A model generated the notes under the pieces. That model was not told the origin of the DNA and made no database searches. It saw only the letters and a list, made by a program, of their open reading frames with translations. DNA of 46,407 nucleotides, taken from an uncultured Bacteroidota bacterium. Its GTDB lineage: Bacteria; Bacteroidota; Bacteroidia; Flavobacteriales; Flavobacteriaceae. The translations under genes were made by a program, and so were the position numbers. The number at the start of each line of letters is the position of its first letter. The first letter of the stretch is position 1. Location of the stretch: positions 1 through 46,407 of the forward strand of contig CACMZR010000012.1 in assembly GCA_902618245.1 (NCBI GenBank), read 5' to 3'. Of the stretch, positions 8,308 to 17,894 are shown in pieces.

Positions 8308-10935
8308 ATGAATATTCCTTCCAAATTCAAATCTCAAAGTATTGAGAGTAAATGGTACAAATACTGGCAAAAAAACGGTTATTTCAGATCTAAACCTGAT
8401 AAAAGGAAACCATATACTATAGTAATTCCACCACCAAATGTTACAGGTGTTTTGCATATGGGCCACATGCTAAATAATTCATTACAGGATATAATTATAC
8501 GAAGGGCACGTATGAGAGGTTTCAATGCATGTTGGGTGCCAGGTACAGATCATGCGTCTATAGCAACTGAAGCTAAGGTTGTAGCGATGCTCAAAAAAAA
8601 GGGAATTGAAAAAAATAATATAAGTAGAGAAGAATTTTTGAAGCATGCATGGGAATGGACTCATGAATATGGAGGTGTAATTTTAGAACAACTTAAAAAA
8701 TTAGGTTGCAGTTGTGACTGGCACAGAACAAAATTTACAATGGATAAAGATTTGTCAGAATCGGTTATAAGAGTTTTTGTTGATCTTTATGAAAAGGGAC
8801 TTATTTATCGTGGTTATAGAATGGTAAACTGGGATCCTGAGGCTGAAACAACACTTTCAGATGAGGAAGTAATTTATAAAGAAGTAAATGGAAAGCTCTA
8901 CCACATAGCTTATAAAATTGATCAATCTGATGAAAAAGTTATCATTGCTACTACACGTCCCGAAACACTCCTAGGCGACACTGCGATTTGTATTAATCCT
9001 AATGACAAACGATACTCGCATTTAAAAGGGAAAAAAGTTTGTGTTCCTTTTACCAAAAGAAAAATTCCGATAATTCAAGATGAGTATGTGAGTATGGATT
9101 TCGGAACAGGCTGTTTGAAAGTAACCCCTGCCCATGATATTAATGACAAAATACTTGCAGAAAAACACAATTTAGACTTTATAGATATTTTTAATTCTAA
9201 TGGAACTTTAAATAAAAATGGTTTAAAATATCAAAATTTAGATCGTTTTATTGCTAGAAAAAAAATTGTGAAAGATTTAGAGAAACAGGGATTTCTCATA
9301 AAAACAGAACCTTACCAGCATAAAGTTGGAACATCTGAGCGAACTAATGCAGTTATTGAACCAAGACTTTCTGATCAATGGTTTTTATTAACAAAAAAAA
9401 TTGCAAATCCTGCTATTCATGGTGTTTTAAATTCTAAAGAAATTGAAATAATTCCTAATAAATTCAAAAACGTATATCGACATTGGATGGAAAACATACA
9501 GGATTGGAATATTTCAAGGCAACTATGGTGGGGTCACCGCATTCCAGCATATTATTATGGCGATGACAACAAAGATTTTGTCGTAGCAATCAATCCCCAA
9601 CAAGCGATTGAAAAAATAAGAAAATTAACTAAAAATAATAATCTAAATATAGCAGATATTTCTCAAGACGAGGATGTTTTAGATACTTGGTTTTCTTCGT
9701 GGCTTTGGCCAATCACTGTTTTTGATGGAATACGTAAACCCACCAATAAAGATATCAAATACTACTATCCAACTCAAGATTTAATAACAGGACCTGACAT
9801 TTTATTTTTTTGGGTAGCAAGAATGATAATGTCAGGTTATGAATATCGAAAATCACCACCTTTTTCAAGAGTATATTTAACAGGTCTAGTAAGAGATAAA
9901 AAAGGGAGAAAAATGTCTAAACAACTTGGCAATTCTCCAAATGCTTTAAAACTAATTGATAATTATGGAGCAGATGCAGTAAGGGTTGGTTTGATGTTAA
10001 GCTCCTCTGCTGGGAATGATTTACTTTTCGACGAAAGTCTTTGTCAGCAGGGGAAAAACTTTGCGAATAAGATTTGGAATTCTTATCGATTAATTGAGGG
10101 TTGGGAAATAGATGACCTTAAACCAACTTCAAAAGTATCAAATGAGGCAGTATTATGGTATGATAATCAGTTTCAAAAAACACTAAAATTTGTAAATGAA
10201 AATTTTGAAAAATATAGAATTTCGGATGTTTTGATGTCAATCTATAAATTGATTTGGGATGATTTTTGTTCTTGGTTTTTAGAGTTGGTCAAGCCTTCTT
10301 ACAGAGAAAGTATTGACAAACACACTTATGATAAAATAAAAACCATGTTTGAGAATAACTTAAAAATTTTGCATCCTTTTATGCCATTTTTAAGTGAAGA
10401 AATATGGCACTTTATTGCTCCTAGAAATAAAGAAGAAGCCTTAACAATAACATCATGGCCAAAAAATAAAAAATTTGATCAAAGGCAGATTGAATTATTT
10501 TCTTTAGCGAAAAATGTAGTTGCAGGAATTAGAAATTTTAGAAAACAATATAATATACCTTTTAAACAAACTATAGATATTTATGTTACAAAAAAGAAAA
10601 AATCCTTACCCTTTACAGAAGCTATTAAAAAGCTGGGAGGAGTTAATTCAATTATTTATGATACACCTAATGAAATATCTGGTGGTACTTTCCGTATTGA
10701 CAACTTTGAGTTTTTAATTCCCTCTAAAAATATTAATGATATCAATTCAGAAAAAATGAGACTAGCAGACGAATTAACATATATCAAAGGTTTTCTAGCT
10801 TCCGTAGAAAAAAAGCTATCTAATAAAAACTTTGTAGAAAATGCTCCAAAGCAAATAGTATTAAATGAGAGGAAAAAAGTATCAGACGCAAAAGAAAAAA
10901 TTAAGATACTTGAAAGAAGTCTTGCTGCTCTTTAG
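8308..10935 (+). CDS. valS: Valyl-tRNA synthetase
   Basis: Class I aminoacyl-tRNA synthetase charging tRNA-Val. The HIGH signature appears as HMGH (residues 50-53) after PPPNVTGVL, and the KMSKS loop as KMSKQ (residues 535-539) before LGNSP. That Q variant is, to my knowledge, normal in Bacteroidota ValRS. The editing domain (TTRPETLLGDTA, GTGCLKVTPAHD) and tRNA anticodon-binding domain (DDFCSWFLELVKP) are present, and a C-terminal coiled-coil arm follows (KMRLADELTYIKGFL to the end). Length of 875 residues is typical. A tRNA-Val(GAC) gene lies in the same window at 41615, far away. Confidence 0.97.
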   Translation: MNIPSKFKSQSIESKWYKYWQKNGYFRSKPDKRKPYTIVIPPPNVTGVLHMGHMLNNSLQDIIIRRARMRGFNACWVPGTDHASIATEAKVVAMLKKKGIEKNNISREEFLKHAWEWTHEYGGVILEQLKKLGCSCDWHRTKFTMDKDLSESVIRVFVDLYEKGLIYRGYRMVNWDPEAETTLSDEEVIYKEVNGKLYHIAYKIDQSDEKVIIATTRPETLLGDTAICINPNDKRYSHLKGKKVCVPFTKRKIPIIQDEYVSMDFGTGCLKVTPAHDINDKILAEKHNLDFIDIFNSNGTLNKNGLKYQNLDRFIARKKIVKDLEKQGFLIKTEPYQHKVGTSERTNAVIEPRLSDQWFLLTKKIANPAIHGVLNSKEIEIIPNKFKNVYRHWMENIQDWNISRQLWWGHRIPAYYYGDDNKDFVVAINPQQAIEKIRKLTKNNNLNIADISQDEDVLDTWFSSWLWPITVFDGIRKPTNKDIKYYYPTQDLITGPDILFFWVARMIMSGYEYRKSPPFSRVYLTGLVRDKKGRKMSKQLGNSPNALKLIDNYGADAVRVGLMLSSSAGNDLLFDESLCQQGKNFANKIWNSYRLIEGWEIDDLKPTSKVSNEAVLWYDNQFQKTLKFVNENFEKYRISDVLMSIYKLIWDDFCSWFLELVKPSYRESIDKHTYDKIKTMFENNLKILHPFMPFLSEEIWHFIAPRNKEEALTITSWPKNKKFDQRQIELFSLAKNVVAGIRNFRKQYNIPFKQTIDIYVTKKKKSLPFTEAIKKLGGVNSIIYDTPNEISGGTFRIDNFEFLIPSKNINDINSEKMRLADELTYIKGFLASVEKKLSNKNFVENAPKQIVLNERKKVSDAKEKIKILERSLAAL

Positions 10936-11588
10936 TTTTTATGACCTATGATTTGAATCCCACCTTTGACCGAGTCATTAAGTTTAATATCAAGTGGAGT
11001 GTTCAAGGGCAAAAACATATCTAATCTAGAACCAAATTTTATAAATCCTGCGTCTTCTCCTTGAATAACACTACTACCTTCTTTTGCATAATTAATTATT
11101 CTGCGTGCTACGGCTCCAGCTACCTGCCTGTAAAGAATTTCACCGAAAACATTATTACTTATTACAATGGTTGTTCTCTCATTAAGCTCGGATGACTTTG
11201 GATGCCATGCTACCAAATATTTACCTGGATGATACTTGCTAAACTTTATTTTACCACTGACACAATATCTAGTAACATGAACATTAATGGGTGACATAAA
11301 AATGGATACTTGTAGCCTCTTGTCTTTAAAATATTCTTTTTCATAAACCTCTTCTACAATAACAATTTTTCCATCTACAGGAGCAATTATATGATTTTCA
11401 TTTCTTTTTGTGTTTCTTTTTGGATTTCTAAAAAATTGCAGGACAATGATTAATTGGAATAGAGCTAATAGTTGAATTATAATTTTGAAAACAAAAATAT
11501 TACTTAATCCAAACTCTGCTAAAAGACAAGTTATAGTTGCTAAAAAAAACGAAATGATTATTATGTTGTGCCCCTCTTTATGAAACAT
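10932..11588 (-). CDS. psd: Phosphatidylserine decarboxylase, short form
   Basis: It converts phosphatidylserine to phosphatidylethanolamine at the inner membrane. Two N-terminal hydrophobic segments are followed by the PSD core: APVDGKIV, VSIFMSPINVHVTRY, and the self-cleavage site FIKFGSRLD, in which the chain would break between Gly and Ser to generate the pyruvoyl group. Length (218 residues) and the FGSR site match the short Bacteroidota/archaeal-type proenzyme rather than the longer LGST form. The start lies 11 nt inside cdsA, so the phospholipid genes are coupled. The 3' end overlaps the valS 3' end by 4 nt. Confidence 0.94.
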   Translation of the reverse strand: MFHKEGHNIIIISFFLATITCLLAEFGLSNIFVFKIIIQLLALFQLIIVLQFFRNPKRNTKRNENHIIAPVDGKIVIVEEVYEKEYFKDKRLQVSIFMSPINVHVTRYCVSGKIKFSKYHPGKYLVAWHPKSSELNERTTIVISNNVFGEILYRQVAGAVARRIINYAKEGSSVIQGEDAGFIKFGSRLDMFLPLNTPLDIKLNDSVKGGIQIIGHKN

Positions 11589-12381
11589 AATTTAAAAACA
11601 TTAAAAATAAAAAAACGAATGGTGCTGAAAATAAAACGCTATCCATCCTATCATAAAAACCACCGTGACCAGGAATGAGTATTCCACTATCTTTTTTTAA
11701 AGCTAGGCGTTTGAACTTTGATTGAATCAAATCACCAGTTGTAGAAGTTCCAACAATAATAATTGATAATAATGGGAATGTCCATTTTGGATATCCTGGA
11801 TGAAACTGTACTAGTAAAAAACTACTTAAAAAACATAGAACACCACCTCCCAATAATCCTTCCCACGTTTTTTTTGGTGAAATTGAAGGGAAGAGATTTT
11901 TTTCACCAATTAGTTTGCCAACTATATAGGCAAAAGTATTATTTACCCATACCATGATAAATAAACTTATCGAAACTCCATTCTCAATATTTGATTTTAA
12001 TGAAGATGTTGCAATTATGAAATAACACGAAGAAACTGGATAAAATAGTGTAAGAGCAGTTTTTTGTAAGGGTTTAATTTTATTTTTTTTATTAGAAAAC
12101 AAAAAGAAAATTAGCAAAATGGATATTGAGGTGCTAAAAGCTAATAAAGATAAATGCAGGTAAGGGTTTAGTTTTTGGTTATAAAATTGATAGATTATAA
12201 CACTAAATAAAATAAAAGGTACGGGACTTTTATATTCAATAAGTTTTTGAAATTCGTACAATGTGAAGGAAGAGAAAATAAAAATCAAAATAATGTAACT
12301 CAAATCAGAATATAAAGCAGCACTAACAATTAAAGCAGAATATATAATGCCAGAAATAGAACGTATGACTAAATTTTTCAA
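11578..12381 (-). CDS. cdsA: Phosphatidate cytidylyltransferase
   Basis: CdsA makes CDP-diacylglycerol from phosphatidate and CTP, the precursor for phosphatidylserine and hence for the Psd enzyme encoded directly downstream. The protein is strongly hydrophobic with several membrane segments. It ends with the CTP-transferase signature: QSKFKRLALKKDSG followed by PGHGGFYDRMDS (family S-x3-KR-x4-KD...PGHGG-x2-DR-x-D). Length is 267 residues. A good promoter candidate lies just upstream, so cdsA-psd may be transcribed separately from the LUD-ftsH-rsfS genes. Confidence 0.95.
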   Translation of the reverse strand: MKNLVIRSISGIIYSALIVSAALYSDLSYIILIFIFSSFTLYEFQKLIEYKSPVPFILFSVIIYQFYNQKLNPYLHLSLLAFSTSISILLIFFLFSNKKNKIKPLQKTALTLFYPVSSCYFIIATSSLKSNIENGVSISLFIMVWVNNTFAYIVGKLIGEKNLFPSISPKKTWEGLLGGGVLCFLSSFLLVQFHPGYPKWTFPLLSIIIVGTSTTGDLIQSKFKRLALKKDSGILIPGHGGFYDRMDSVLFSAPFVFLFLMFLNYVS

Positions 12382-12409
12382 TAATTTATATTTTAATTAA
12401 TTCATCAAG

Positions 12410-12441
12410 CAAAAGTAAAAATCAAAAAAGGGTACAAACAA
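12410..12441 (-). promoter_or_regulatory. Candidate promoter for cdsA-psd
   Basis: On the minus strand the -7 element is TACTTTTG (12410-12417), with TTG/TTTG candidates 17-21 nt further upstream (12435-12441). This fits the Bacteroidota layout TTTG-N19-21-TAnnTTTG, and the start codon of cdsA lies about 29 nt after the -7 box. Confidence 0.5.
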
Positions 12442-12448
12442 CACGATT

Positions 12449-13042
12449 TTAAAAATCTTCAAGTAACAAATATATGTTTTTTGAATCGGTCGTTTGACTG
12501 GTTATTTTTTCATTCTTTTCATTTTTTGAAATTGCTTTTAAAGTGGTAATATTTATTGGAAAATTATTTTTGTATTTATTTTTAAGATTAGTCATAGCTT
12601 CACTGACATCTTTTGAAAATTGACTTATTTTAGCAGAAATTAAAATTGTTTCGGGAAGCTCAATAAGCTTTAGATGTTTTATTTGTTGATCACTTAGCAA
12701 AATTTTCCCAGAATTTGATATCAAGTATTCACACTTAATTAATAGGGCTTTGAATTTATTAAGTTTTGCAAAAGTTTTATTTAAATAGCTTACATTAAAT
12801 AATTCTGATATTTCTTTATCAAAACAAACTATTTCCTCTAAAGTCCAACTATTTTCAAGACAAATTTTATCAAGATTCGAAAAAACAAGTTCCTTTGAAT
12901 CGTTATACAAGAAATATCCACCATTTGATGTAAAATTTTTAACAAATCTGATGTCTAAAGGATCTTCTGTTTCAGGAAGATATGGACTTTTTTTTGGTTT
13001 AACTGAATATTTTTTTCCGAAAAAAAAATCCCAAAGTCCCAT
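12449..13042 (-). CDS. LUD-domain protein (lactate utilisation LutB/C-like)
   Basis: A 197-residue protein resembling the small LUD-domain proteins placed between ftsH and cdsA in flavobacteria. Visible features are a basic N terminus (MGLWDFFFGKK), a conserved-looking NGGYFLY segment, ISNSGKILLSD in the middle of the domain, and a C-terminal INITTLK segment before a variable tail. The LUD fold is found in LutC and related proteins, but the role of this solitary Bacteroidota version is not established, and the gene lacks the lutA/lutB partners. The gap to ftsH is 8 nt, so it belongs to the rsfS-ftsH transcription unit. Confidence 0.8.
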   Translation of the reverse strand: MGLWDFFFGKKYSVKPKKSPYLPETEDPLDIRFVKNFTSNGGYFLYNDSKELVFSNLDKICLENSWTLEEIVCFDKEISELFNVSYLNKTFAKLNKFKALLIKCEYLISNSGKILLSDQQIKHLKLIELPETILISAKISQFSKDVSEAMTNLKNKYKNNFPINITTLKAISKNEKNEKITSQTTDSKNIYLLLEDF

Positions 13043-13050
13043 TTATGAAT

Positions 13051-15003
13051 TTATTTCTTTTCTTTTGAAGCTTTAAATTCTTCTATCTTCTCATCATTTG
13101 TCTTGTAAGGTCTTTTACCCAAGATTATTTCTAAGTCATCTTTGAAAATAACCTCTTTCTCCAATAATCGGTCCGCAAGCTTTTTCAATTTGTCTTTTGA
13201 ATTTTTTAAAAGTGTAATTGCTCTATTATACTGTTTTTCGATAATTTTTGAAATCTCTTTATCGATAACTTGAGCAGTTTGCTCTGAATATGGCTTTGAA
13301 AAATTAAAATCAGTTTGACCTGAAGAATCATAATAGGTTATGTTACCCAAGGTGTCATTCAAGCCATAAATTGAGACCATTGCTTTTGCCTGTCTAGTTA
13401 CTTTTTCAAGATCACTTAAAGCACCAGTAGAAATCTTATTAAAAATTATTTTTTCTGCTGCTCGACCACCGAGTGCGGCACACATCTCGTCAAGCATTTG
13501 TTCTGTTCTAACTATTTGTCGTTCTTCAGGTAAATACCATGCAGCTCCTAAGGATTGGCCTCTTGGAACAATTGTTACTTTCACAAGTGGAGCGGCATGT
13601 TCTAAAAGCCAACTTATAATTGCGTGACCAGCTTCATGATAAGCAATAGTTTCTTTCTCTTCAGGTGTAATAATTTTATTCTTCTTTTCTAATCCACCAA
13701 CTATCCGGTCTACAGCATCAAGGAAATCTTGCCTGCCAACCGATTTTCTGTTTTTTCTCGCAGCAATTAATGCCGACTCATTGCAAACATTTGCGATGTC
13801 AGCTCCTGAGAATCCAGGAGTCTGTTTTGCTAGAAAATCGATATCCAAACTTTTAACTACTTTAAGTGGTTTGAGATGTACTTTGAAAATCTCTTTCCTT
13901 TCATTTAAATCGGGTAGATCAACATAGATTTGTCTGTCAAAACGTCCAGCTCTCATCAAAGCCTTGTCGAGAACATCAGCACGATTTGTGGCTGCAATTA
14001 CAATCACATTTGTATTTGTGCCAAATCCATCCATTTCTGTAAGTAATTGATTGAGTGTATTTTCACGCTCATCATTAGAACCAGTAATATTACTTTTCCC
14101 TCTTGCTCTTCCTATAGCGTCAATCTCGTCAATAAAAATAATGGAAGGTGATTTATCTTTTGCTTGCTTAAATAAATCTCTAACCCGTGAAGCACCCACA
14201 CCAACAAACATTTCAACAAAATCTGATCCTGAAAGAGAAAAAAATGGAACTTTAGCTTCTCCAGCAACTGCTTTTGCTAAAAGTGTTTTTCCAGTTCCTG
14301 GCGATCCAACGAGCAATGCACCTTTTGGAATCTTACCACCAAGTATTGTATATTTTTTAGGGTTTTTGAGAAAATCAACTATTTCTTGGATTTCTTCTTT
14401 AGCACCTTCTAAGCCAGCTACGTCTTTAAAAGTTACTTTAACATCTGTATTTTTGTCAAATAATTTAGCTTTAGATTTACCAATACTGAAAATTTGGCCT
14501 CCAGGTCCTCCTGCTCCACCACCAGACATTCTTCTCATTAAAAAAATCCATACCCCAATTATAATAATAATGGGTAAAAAACCAATGATGGTGTCAAGCC
14601 ATCTATTTTCGATTGTTATAAATTCTAATCGAAAATTAATACCATTGCTTCTCGCTTTCTCCAATTTTTCTTCAAACAATTCTAGACTTCCTACTTCGAA
14701 CTGATAATGAGGACCTTTTGTATTCTCCTGACCTAAAATATTTTTACCAACTACAGCTTGATGTTCACTGCTTCTTAGGGCATCAGGAGTGAGTGTTACT
14801 CTAACACTGCTTTTGTTTCGAATTACAATCACTTCACTCACATCTCCAGAATTGAGATATTTTTCAAAGTTAGAAATGTTGGTTTTACTGATTGTTTGCC
14901 AATCATTTCCACCAAAAAGACTAAGTCCTAGCAATACAAAAATAACTGCGCCATATATCCAGTAGATATTAAATTTAGGTGGGGTTGTTTTCTTCTCTTT
15001 CAT
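13051..15003 (-). CDS. ftsH: ATP-dependent zinc metalloprotease FtsH
   Basis: Membrane-anchored AAA+ protease that degrades misfolded and regulatory membrane and cytosolic proteins. Two membrane segments (about residues 13-30 and 134-153) flank a periplasmic domain. The AAA module has Walker A GSPGTGKT (residues 233-240), Walker B IIFIDEID, and the second-region-of-homology stretch ending in AGRFDRQI. The zinc site is H456EAGH460. Length of 650 residues is normal. It sits 6 nt after rsfS and 8 nt before the LUD gene, the conserved flavobacterial order. Confidence 0.98.
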   Translation of the reverse strand: MKEKKTTPPKFNIYWIYGAVIFVLLGLSLFGGNDWQTISKTNISNFEKYLNSGDVSEVIVIRNKSSVRVTLTPDALRSSEHQAVVGKNILGQENTKGPHYQFEVGSLELFEEKLEKARSNGINFRLEFITIENRWLDTIIGFLPIIIIIGVWIFLMRRMSGGGAGGPGGQIFSIGKSKAKLFDKNTDVKVTFKDVAGLEGAKEEIQEIVDFLKNPKKYTILGGKIPKGALLVGSPGTGKTLLAKAVAGEAKVPFFSLSGSDFVEMFVGVGASRVRDLFKQAKDKSPSIIFIDEIDAIGRARGKSNITGSNDERENTLNQLLTEMDGFGTNTNVIVIAATNRADVLDKALMRAGRFDRQIYVDLPDLNERKEIFKVHLKPLKVVKSLDIDFLAKQTPGFSGADIANVCNESALIAARKNRKSVGRQDFLDAVDRIVGGLEKKNKIITPEEKETIAYHEAGHAIISWLLEHAAPLVKVTIVPRGQSLGAAWYLPEERQIVRTEQMLDEMCAALGGRAAEKIIFNKISTGALSDLEKVTRQAKAMVSIYGLNDTLGNITYYDSSGQTDFNFSKPYSEQTAQVIDKEISKIIEKQYNRAITLLKNSKDKLKKLADRLLEKEVIFKDDLEIILGKRPYKTNDEKIEEFKASKEKK

Positions 15004-15009
15004 AGTTTT

Positions 15010-15381
15010 TCAATAATTCGAAACAATAGGGGTATTTATTGCATCACCCCAAAGTTCTTCGATGTTATAAAATTTTCTTATTTTTTTTTGGAATATGTGG
15101 ACAACAATATTCACATAATCAATTAGTACCCATTCAGCAATCCTTAATCCTTCAATATGTGAAGGTTTTTCTTTTAGGATTTTACTTACAGATTTACTTA
15201 CTGAGTTTACAATTGAAGAAACTTGGGTGTTTGAATTGCCGCTACATATAACAAAAAACTCACACGGACTGTTATCTATTTCTCTTAGATCAATTTTATT
15301 TATATCTTCTCCTTTCATTTCTTCAATACCCTTTATAATTTCACTCAAAAGGGCCATTGTGTTTTCATTTTTATTTGTCAT
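15010..15381 (-). CDS. rsfS: Ribosomal silencing factor RsfS
   Basis: RsfS binds uL14 on the 50S subunit and blocks subunit joining under starvation. The 123-residue protein shows the family pattern: DINKIDLREI, FFVICSGNSNTQV, the GLRIAEWVLIDYVNIVVHIF core and FYNIEELWGDA at the C terminus. It is the first gene of the rsfS-ftsH-LUD unit. The gene diverges from birA, with 56 nt between start codons if birA begins at 15438. Confidence 0.95.
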   Translation of the reverse strand: MTNKNENTMALLSEIIKGIEEMKGEDINKIDLREIDNSPCEFFVICSGNSNTQVSSIVNSVSKSVSKILKEKPSHIEGLRIAEWVLIDYVNIVVHIFQKKIRKFYNIEELWGDAINTPIVSNY

Positions 15382-15400
15382 TAAGCTATGCTCTTTTCTA

Positions 15401-15408
15401 CAAATTTA
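15401..15408 (-). promoter_or_regulatory. Candidate -7 element for rsfS-ftsH
   Basis: The minus strand reads TAAATTTG, a full match to TAnnTTTG, ending 20 nt before the rsfS start codon. No clear -33 TTTG is seen at the expected distance, so support is moderate. Confidence 0.4.
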
Positions 15409-15437
15409 TTACATTTTATGTCGATCAGCTATCACAC

Positions 15438-16175
15438 ATGAGCAATTTTAGGGTAATCAAACTTAATGCCATACCATCAACTAATGATTATTTAAAAAAA
15501 AGATATAAATCTGGTAAACTTCTTGACGGTGATCTAGTCTGGACTGAAAACCAAACTTCAGGAAGAGGACAGCATAATAAAAAATGGATCTCAGAACCTT
15601 TTAAAAGTCTTACTCTAAGTATTTATAGGCAATTCAATGGTCTTTTAATTAAACCTTTCAAATTAAACGCTGTTGTTTGTTTGGGAATTATTTATGCTTT
15701 AAAAAAACTAAGTATACCAGGATTGTCAATAAAATGGCCTAACGACATTTTGTCAGAAAATAAAAAAATCGGGGGTATATTAATCGAAAACTTTTTTTAT
15801 AAAAGCAAAATAAAAGCTTCCATAATTGGTGTTGGATTAAATTTAAATCAAGATAAATTTGAAAAATTACCCAAAGCAACCTCTTTGAAAATAGTTACAG
15901 GTGAAAAATGGGCTTCTAAAATTATTTTAGATGCTCTAATCCCTGTTCTCGAAGAATACCTCTTCATTTTTGATTTTCATGATTCATCAATTTTAGATCA
16001 ATATGAGAGTATACTTTGGAGAAGAAACAAAACTGTCTTTTTTGATATGGATGGAAAATTGCATAAAAGAAAATTGAAAGGGGTTGATGAATCGGGTATG
16101 ATAATTTTGCAGGATCAGAAACAAATGATTAGTAAATTTGATAATTCACAAATATCAATTCAATATGGTGACTAG
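15438..16175 (+). CDS. birA: Biotin-[acetyl-CoA carboxylase] ligase
   Basis: It activates biotin to biotinyl-5'-AMP and transfers it to biotin carboxyl carrier protein. The catalytic motif is SGRGQHNKKW (family GRGRxGRxW), preceded by STNDYLKK and ENQT, followed by IKWPNDIL, KIGGILIE and GVGLNLNQ. The ATG at 15438 is chosen because the preceding in-frame residues are hydrophobic, unlike the family, and would overlap rsfS. There is no N-terminal winged-helix domain, so this is the group I, non-repressor form usual in Bacteroidota. At 245 residues it is of normal length. Confidence 0.93.
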   Translation: MSNFRVIKLNAIPSTNDYLKKRYKSGKLLDGDLVWTENQTSGRGQHNKKWISEPFKSLTLSIYRQFNGLLIKPFKLNAVVCLGIIYALKKLSIPGLSIKWPNDILSENKKIGGILIENFFYKSKIKASIIGVGLNLNQDKFEKLPKATSLKIVTGEKWASKIILDALIPVLEEYLFIFDFHDSSILDQYESILWRRNKTVFFDMDGKLHKRKLKGVDESGMIILQDQKQMISKFDNSQISIQYGD

Positions 16176-16180
16176 TCAAA

Positions 16181-16822
16181 TCAATTATTCCACGCCGAAG
16201 GATCTTTTCTCCAAGTTTTTAATCTTTCCTTTTGAAATGCTGAAATTTCACCTTCACTTTCAGCTACACTCAATAAATGTTCATAATCGCACAAGGTTTG
16301 CAAATTAATATTTTCCTTTATAAACGCTTTTTCTGCCATTTCGAATCCGTAAGTAAATAGGGCAATCATACCAATAACGTCTGCCCCAGCATTTCTGATT
16401 GAATTAACTGCATTAAGACTACTTTTGCCTGTACTAATTAGATCTTCAATTACCAAAACAGGTAGCTTTGAGTTTAAATGGCCTTCTATTTGGTTTTTTT
16501 TACCGTGTTTTTTTGGTTCGGGGCGAACATATATGAAAGGTAATTTTAATTTATCTGCTACAAGCATTGAGATACCAATTGCACCTGTAGCTACCCCAGC
16601 AATAATTAGTGGATCACTATGCTCCTGAGCAATTTTTTTTGATATAATATCACTTAAATGAGATCTAATCTTAGGGTATGAAAGTATAATTCGATTATCA
16701 CAATATATAGGAGATTTCCAGCCACTAGCCCATGTGAAAGGATTTTCAAGATTCAATTTTATTGCATTAATTTGCAGAAGATGTTTAGCTGTTTGTAGAG
16801 CTAAGTTTTTATTGAAAATCAT
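16181..16822 (-). CDS. pyrE: Orotate phosphoribosyltransferase
   Basis: PyrE converts orotate and PRPP to OMP in pyrimidine synthesis. The sequence contains the N-terminal LLQINAIKLN and FTWASGWKSPIYCDNR, VATGAIGISMLVADKL, the KKHGKKNQIEG loop, and the PRPP-binding motif VLVIEDLISTGKSS. The start at 16822 (MIFNKNLALQTA) matches the family's N terminus; a longer frame reaching 16864 would overlap the divergent NUDIX gene. With these starts the two start codons are only 6 nt apart, so promoters for each must lie inside the other gene. Confidence 0.95.
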   Translation of the reverse strand: MIFNKNLALQTAKHLLQINAIKLNLENPFTWASGWKSPIYCDNRIILSYPKIRSHLSDIISKKIAQEHSDPLIIAGVATGAIGISMLVADKLKLPFIYVRPEPKKHGKKNQIEGHLNSKLPVLVIEDLISTGKSSLNAVNSIRNAGADVIGMIALFTYGFEMAEKAFIKENINLQTLCDYEHLLSVAESEGEISAFQKERLKTWRKDPSAWNN

Positions 16823-16828
16823 ACACAA

Positions 16829-17425
16829 ATGTATAAAGTTTTTTATAATCAGAAACCCATTCATTTTACTTCAGACTTAAGTAAAAACTCATCTGTCACC
16901 CCACTTTTTTTTTTAAAATACACTGATTCAAAGTCAATTATAAAGGCACTAAGAGACAGTGCTGTAGAGAGAGTCTATTTATATCACCACAATGAAAGGA
17001 AAATAGAGAAACATTTTTTTAAGATTTTCAAAATAGTTGAGGCTGCAGGAGGACTAGTTAAAAATTCAGATGGTGCTTATTTATTTATTTTTAGAAATAA
17101 GAGATGGGATTTACCCAAAGGGAAGGTTCAAAAAAACGAAATTATTAATGAAGCTGCAATTCGAGAAGTTATTGAAGAAACTGGAGTTAAAAATCTGAGA
17201 ATTAGAAAACCTTTACCTACAACATATCATGTGTATAAAGCAAATAAAAAGTTTAAGTTAAAAAAAACTTACTGGTTTCTTATGGAAACTTCTTATACCG
17301 GTAATCTAGTTCCACAAATTGAAGAAAATATAGATCTAGCTATTTGGAAGTTCCCAGAAGAAATTCCAAAACTAATGAGAAATGCATATGAGAATATTAA
17401 ACTTTTAATCAATAAACTTGATTAA
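16829..17425 (+). CDS. NUDIX hydrolase, Bacteroidota type with N-terminal extension
   Basis: The Nudix box is complete: GKVQKNE-x7-REVIEETGV (G-x5-E-x7-REVxEETGV), preceded by the AAGGLV strand and FIFRNKRWDLPKGK. The first 70 residues (MYKVFYNQKPIHFT onward) form the N-terminal domain characteristic of a Bacteroidota NUDIX family that usually lies head-to-head with pyrE. The substrate is unknown; related enzymes hydrolyse nucleoside diphosphate derivatives. It converges on coaD with a single base between stop codons. Confidence 0.93.
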   Translation: MYKVFYNQKPIHFTSDLSKNSSVTPLFFLKYTDSKSIIKALRDSAVERVYLYHHNERKIEKHFFKIFKIVEAAGGLVKNSDGAYLFIFRNKRWDLPKGKVQKNEIINEAAIREVIEETGVKNLRIRKPLPTTYHVYKANKKFKLKKTYWFLMETSYTGNLVPQIEENIDLAIWKFPEEIPKLMRNAYENIKLLINKLD

Positions 17426-17426
17426 T

Positions 17427-17885
17427 TCATCTACTATTTTTTACAGCCTCAGGGACAAGTGACGAATAATCTCCTTTATGAAAAATGATTTCCCGTACAA
17501 TGCTACTACTTATATACGAAAAGTCAGCAGCAGTTAAAAGAAAAAGAGTCTCAATACCAGAGAGTCTACGATTAGTTTGCGCTACACTTTTCTCAAATTC
17601 AAAGTCAGCAGGATTTCTGAGCCCTCTTACAATTGCAGTTGCATTTACATCTTTACAAAAATTTATTGTTAAACCTTGAAATGACAAAACTTTAATCTTT
17701 GGTTCTTTATTATGGGTTTCTAAAATAAATTTCATCCTTTCATCTAGACTGAACAAATAATTTTTTTCTGAATTTTGGCCTACTCCAATTATTAATTCAT
17801 CACACATAGGTAAGGCCCTTTCTATTATATCTTTATGTCCCAATGTCATAGGATCAAAGGATCCAGGAAATACAAATCGTTTCAT
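17427..17885 (-). CDS. coaD: Pantetheine-phosphate adenylyltransferase
   Basis: CoaD adenylylates 4'-phosphopantetheine, the penultimate step of coenzyme A synthesis. The nucleotidyltransferase motif is GSFDPMTLGHKDI (T/HxGH form), with VRGLRNPADFEFE in the middle and the phosphate-binding ISSSIVREI at the C terminus. Length of 152 residues is typical. It lies 9 nt after ddl on the same strand and is probably co-transcribed with it. Confidence 0.97.
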   Translation of the reverse strand: MKRFVFPGSFDPMTLGHKDIIERALPMCDELIIGVGQNSEKNYLFSLDERMKFILETHNKEPKIKVLSFQGLTINFCKDVNATAIVRGLRNPADFEFEKSVAQTNRRLSGIETLFLLTAADFSYISSSIVREIIFHKGDYSSLVPEAVKNSR

Positions 17886-17894
17886 TTATTATTT

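Noticed and set aside
9910-9930. KMSKQ instead of KMSKS in valyl-tRNA synthetase
   Set aside because: To my knowledge this is a usual variant in Bacteroidota ValRS, so it is not a sign of lost function.
14051-14704. A 217-codon + strand ORF opposite ftsH
   Set aside because: It is the antisense of the conserved AAA domain of FtsH and shows no independent family features.
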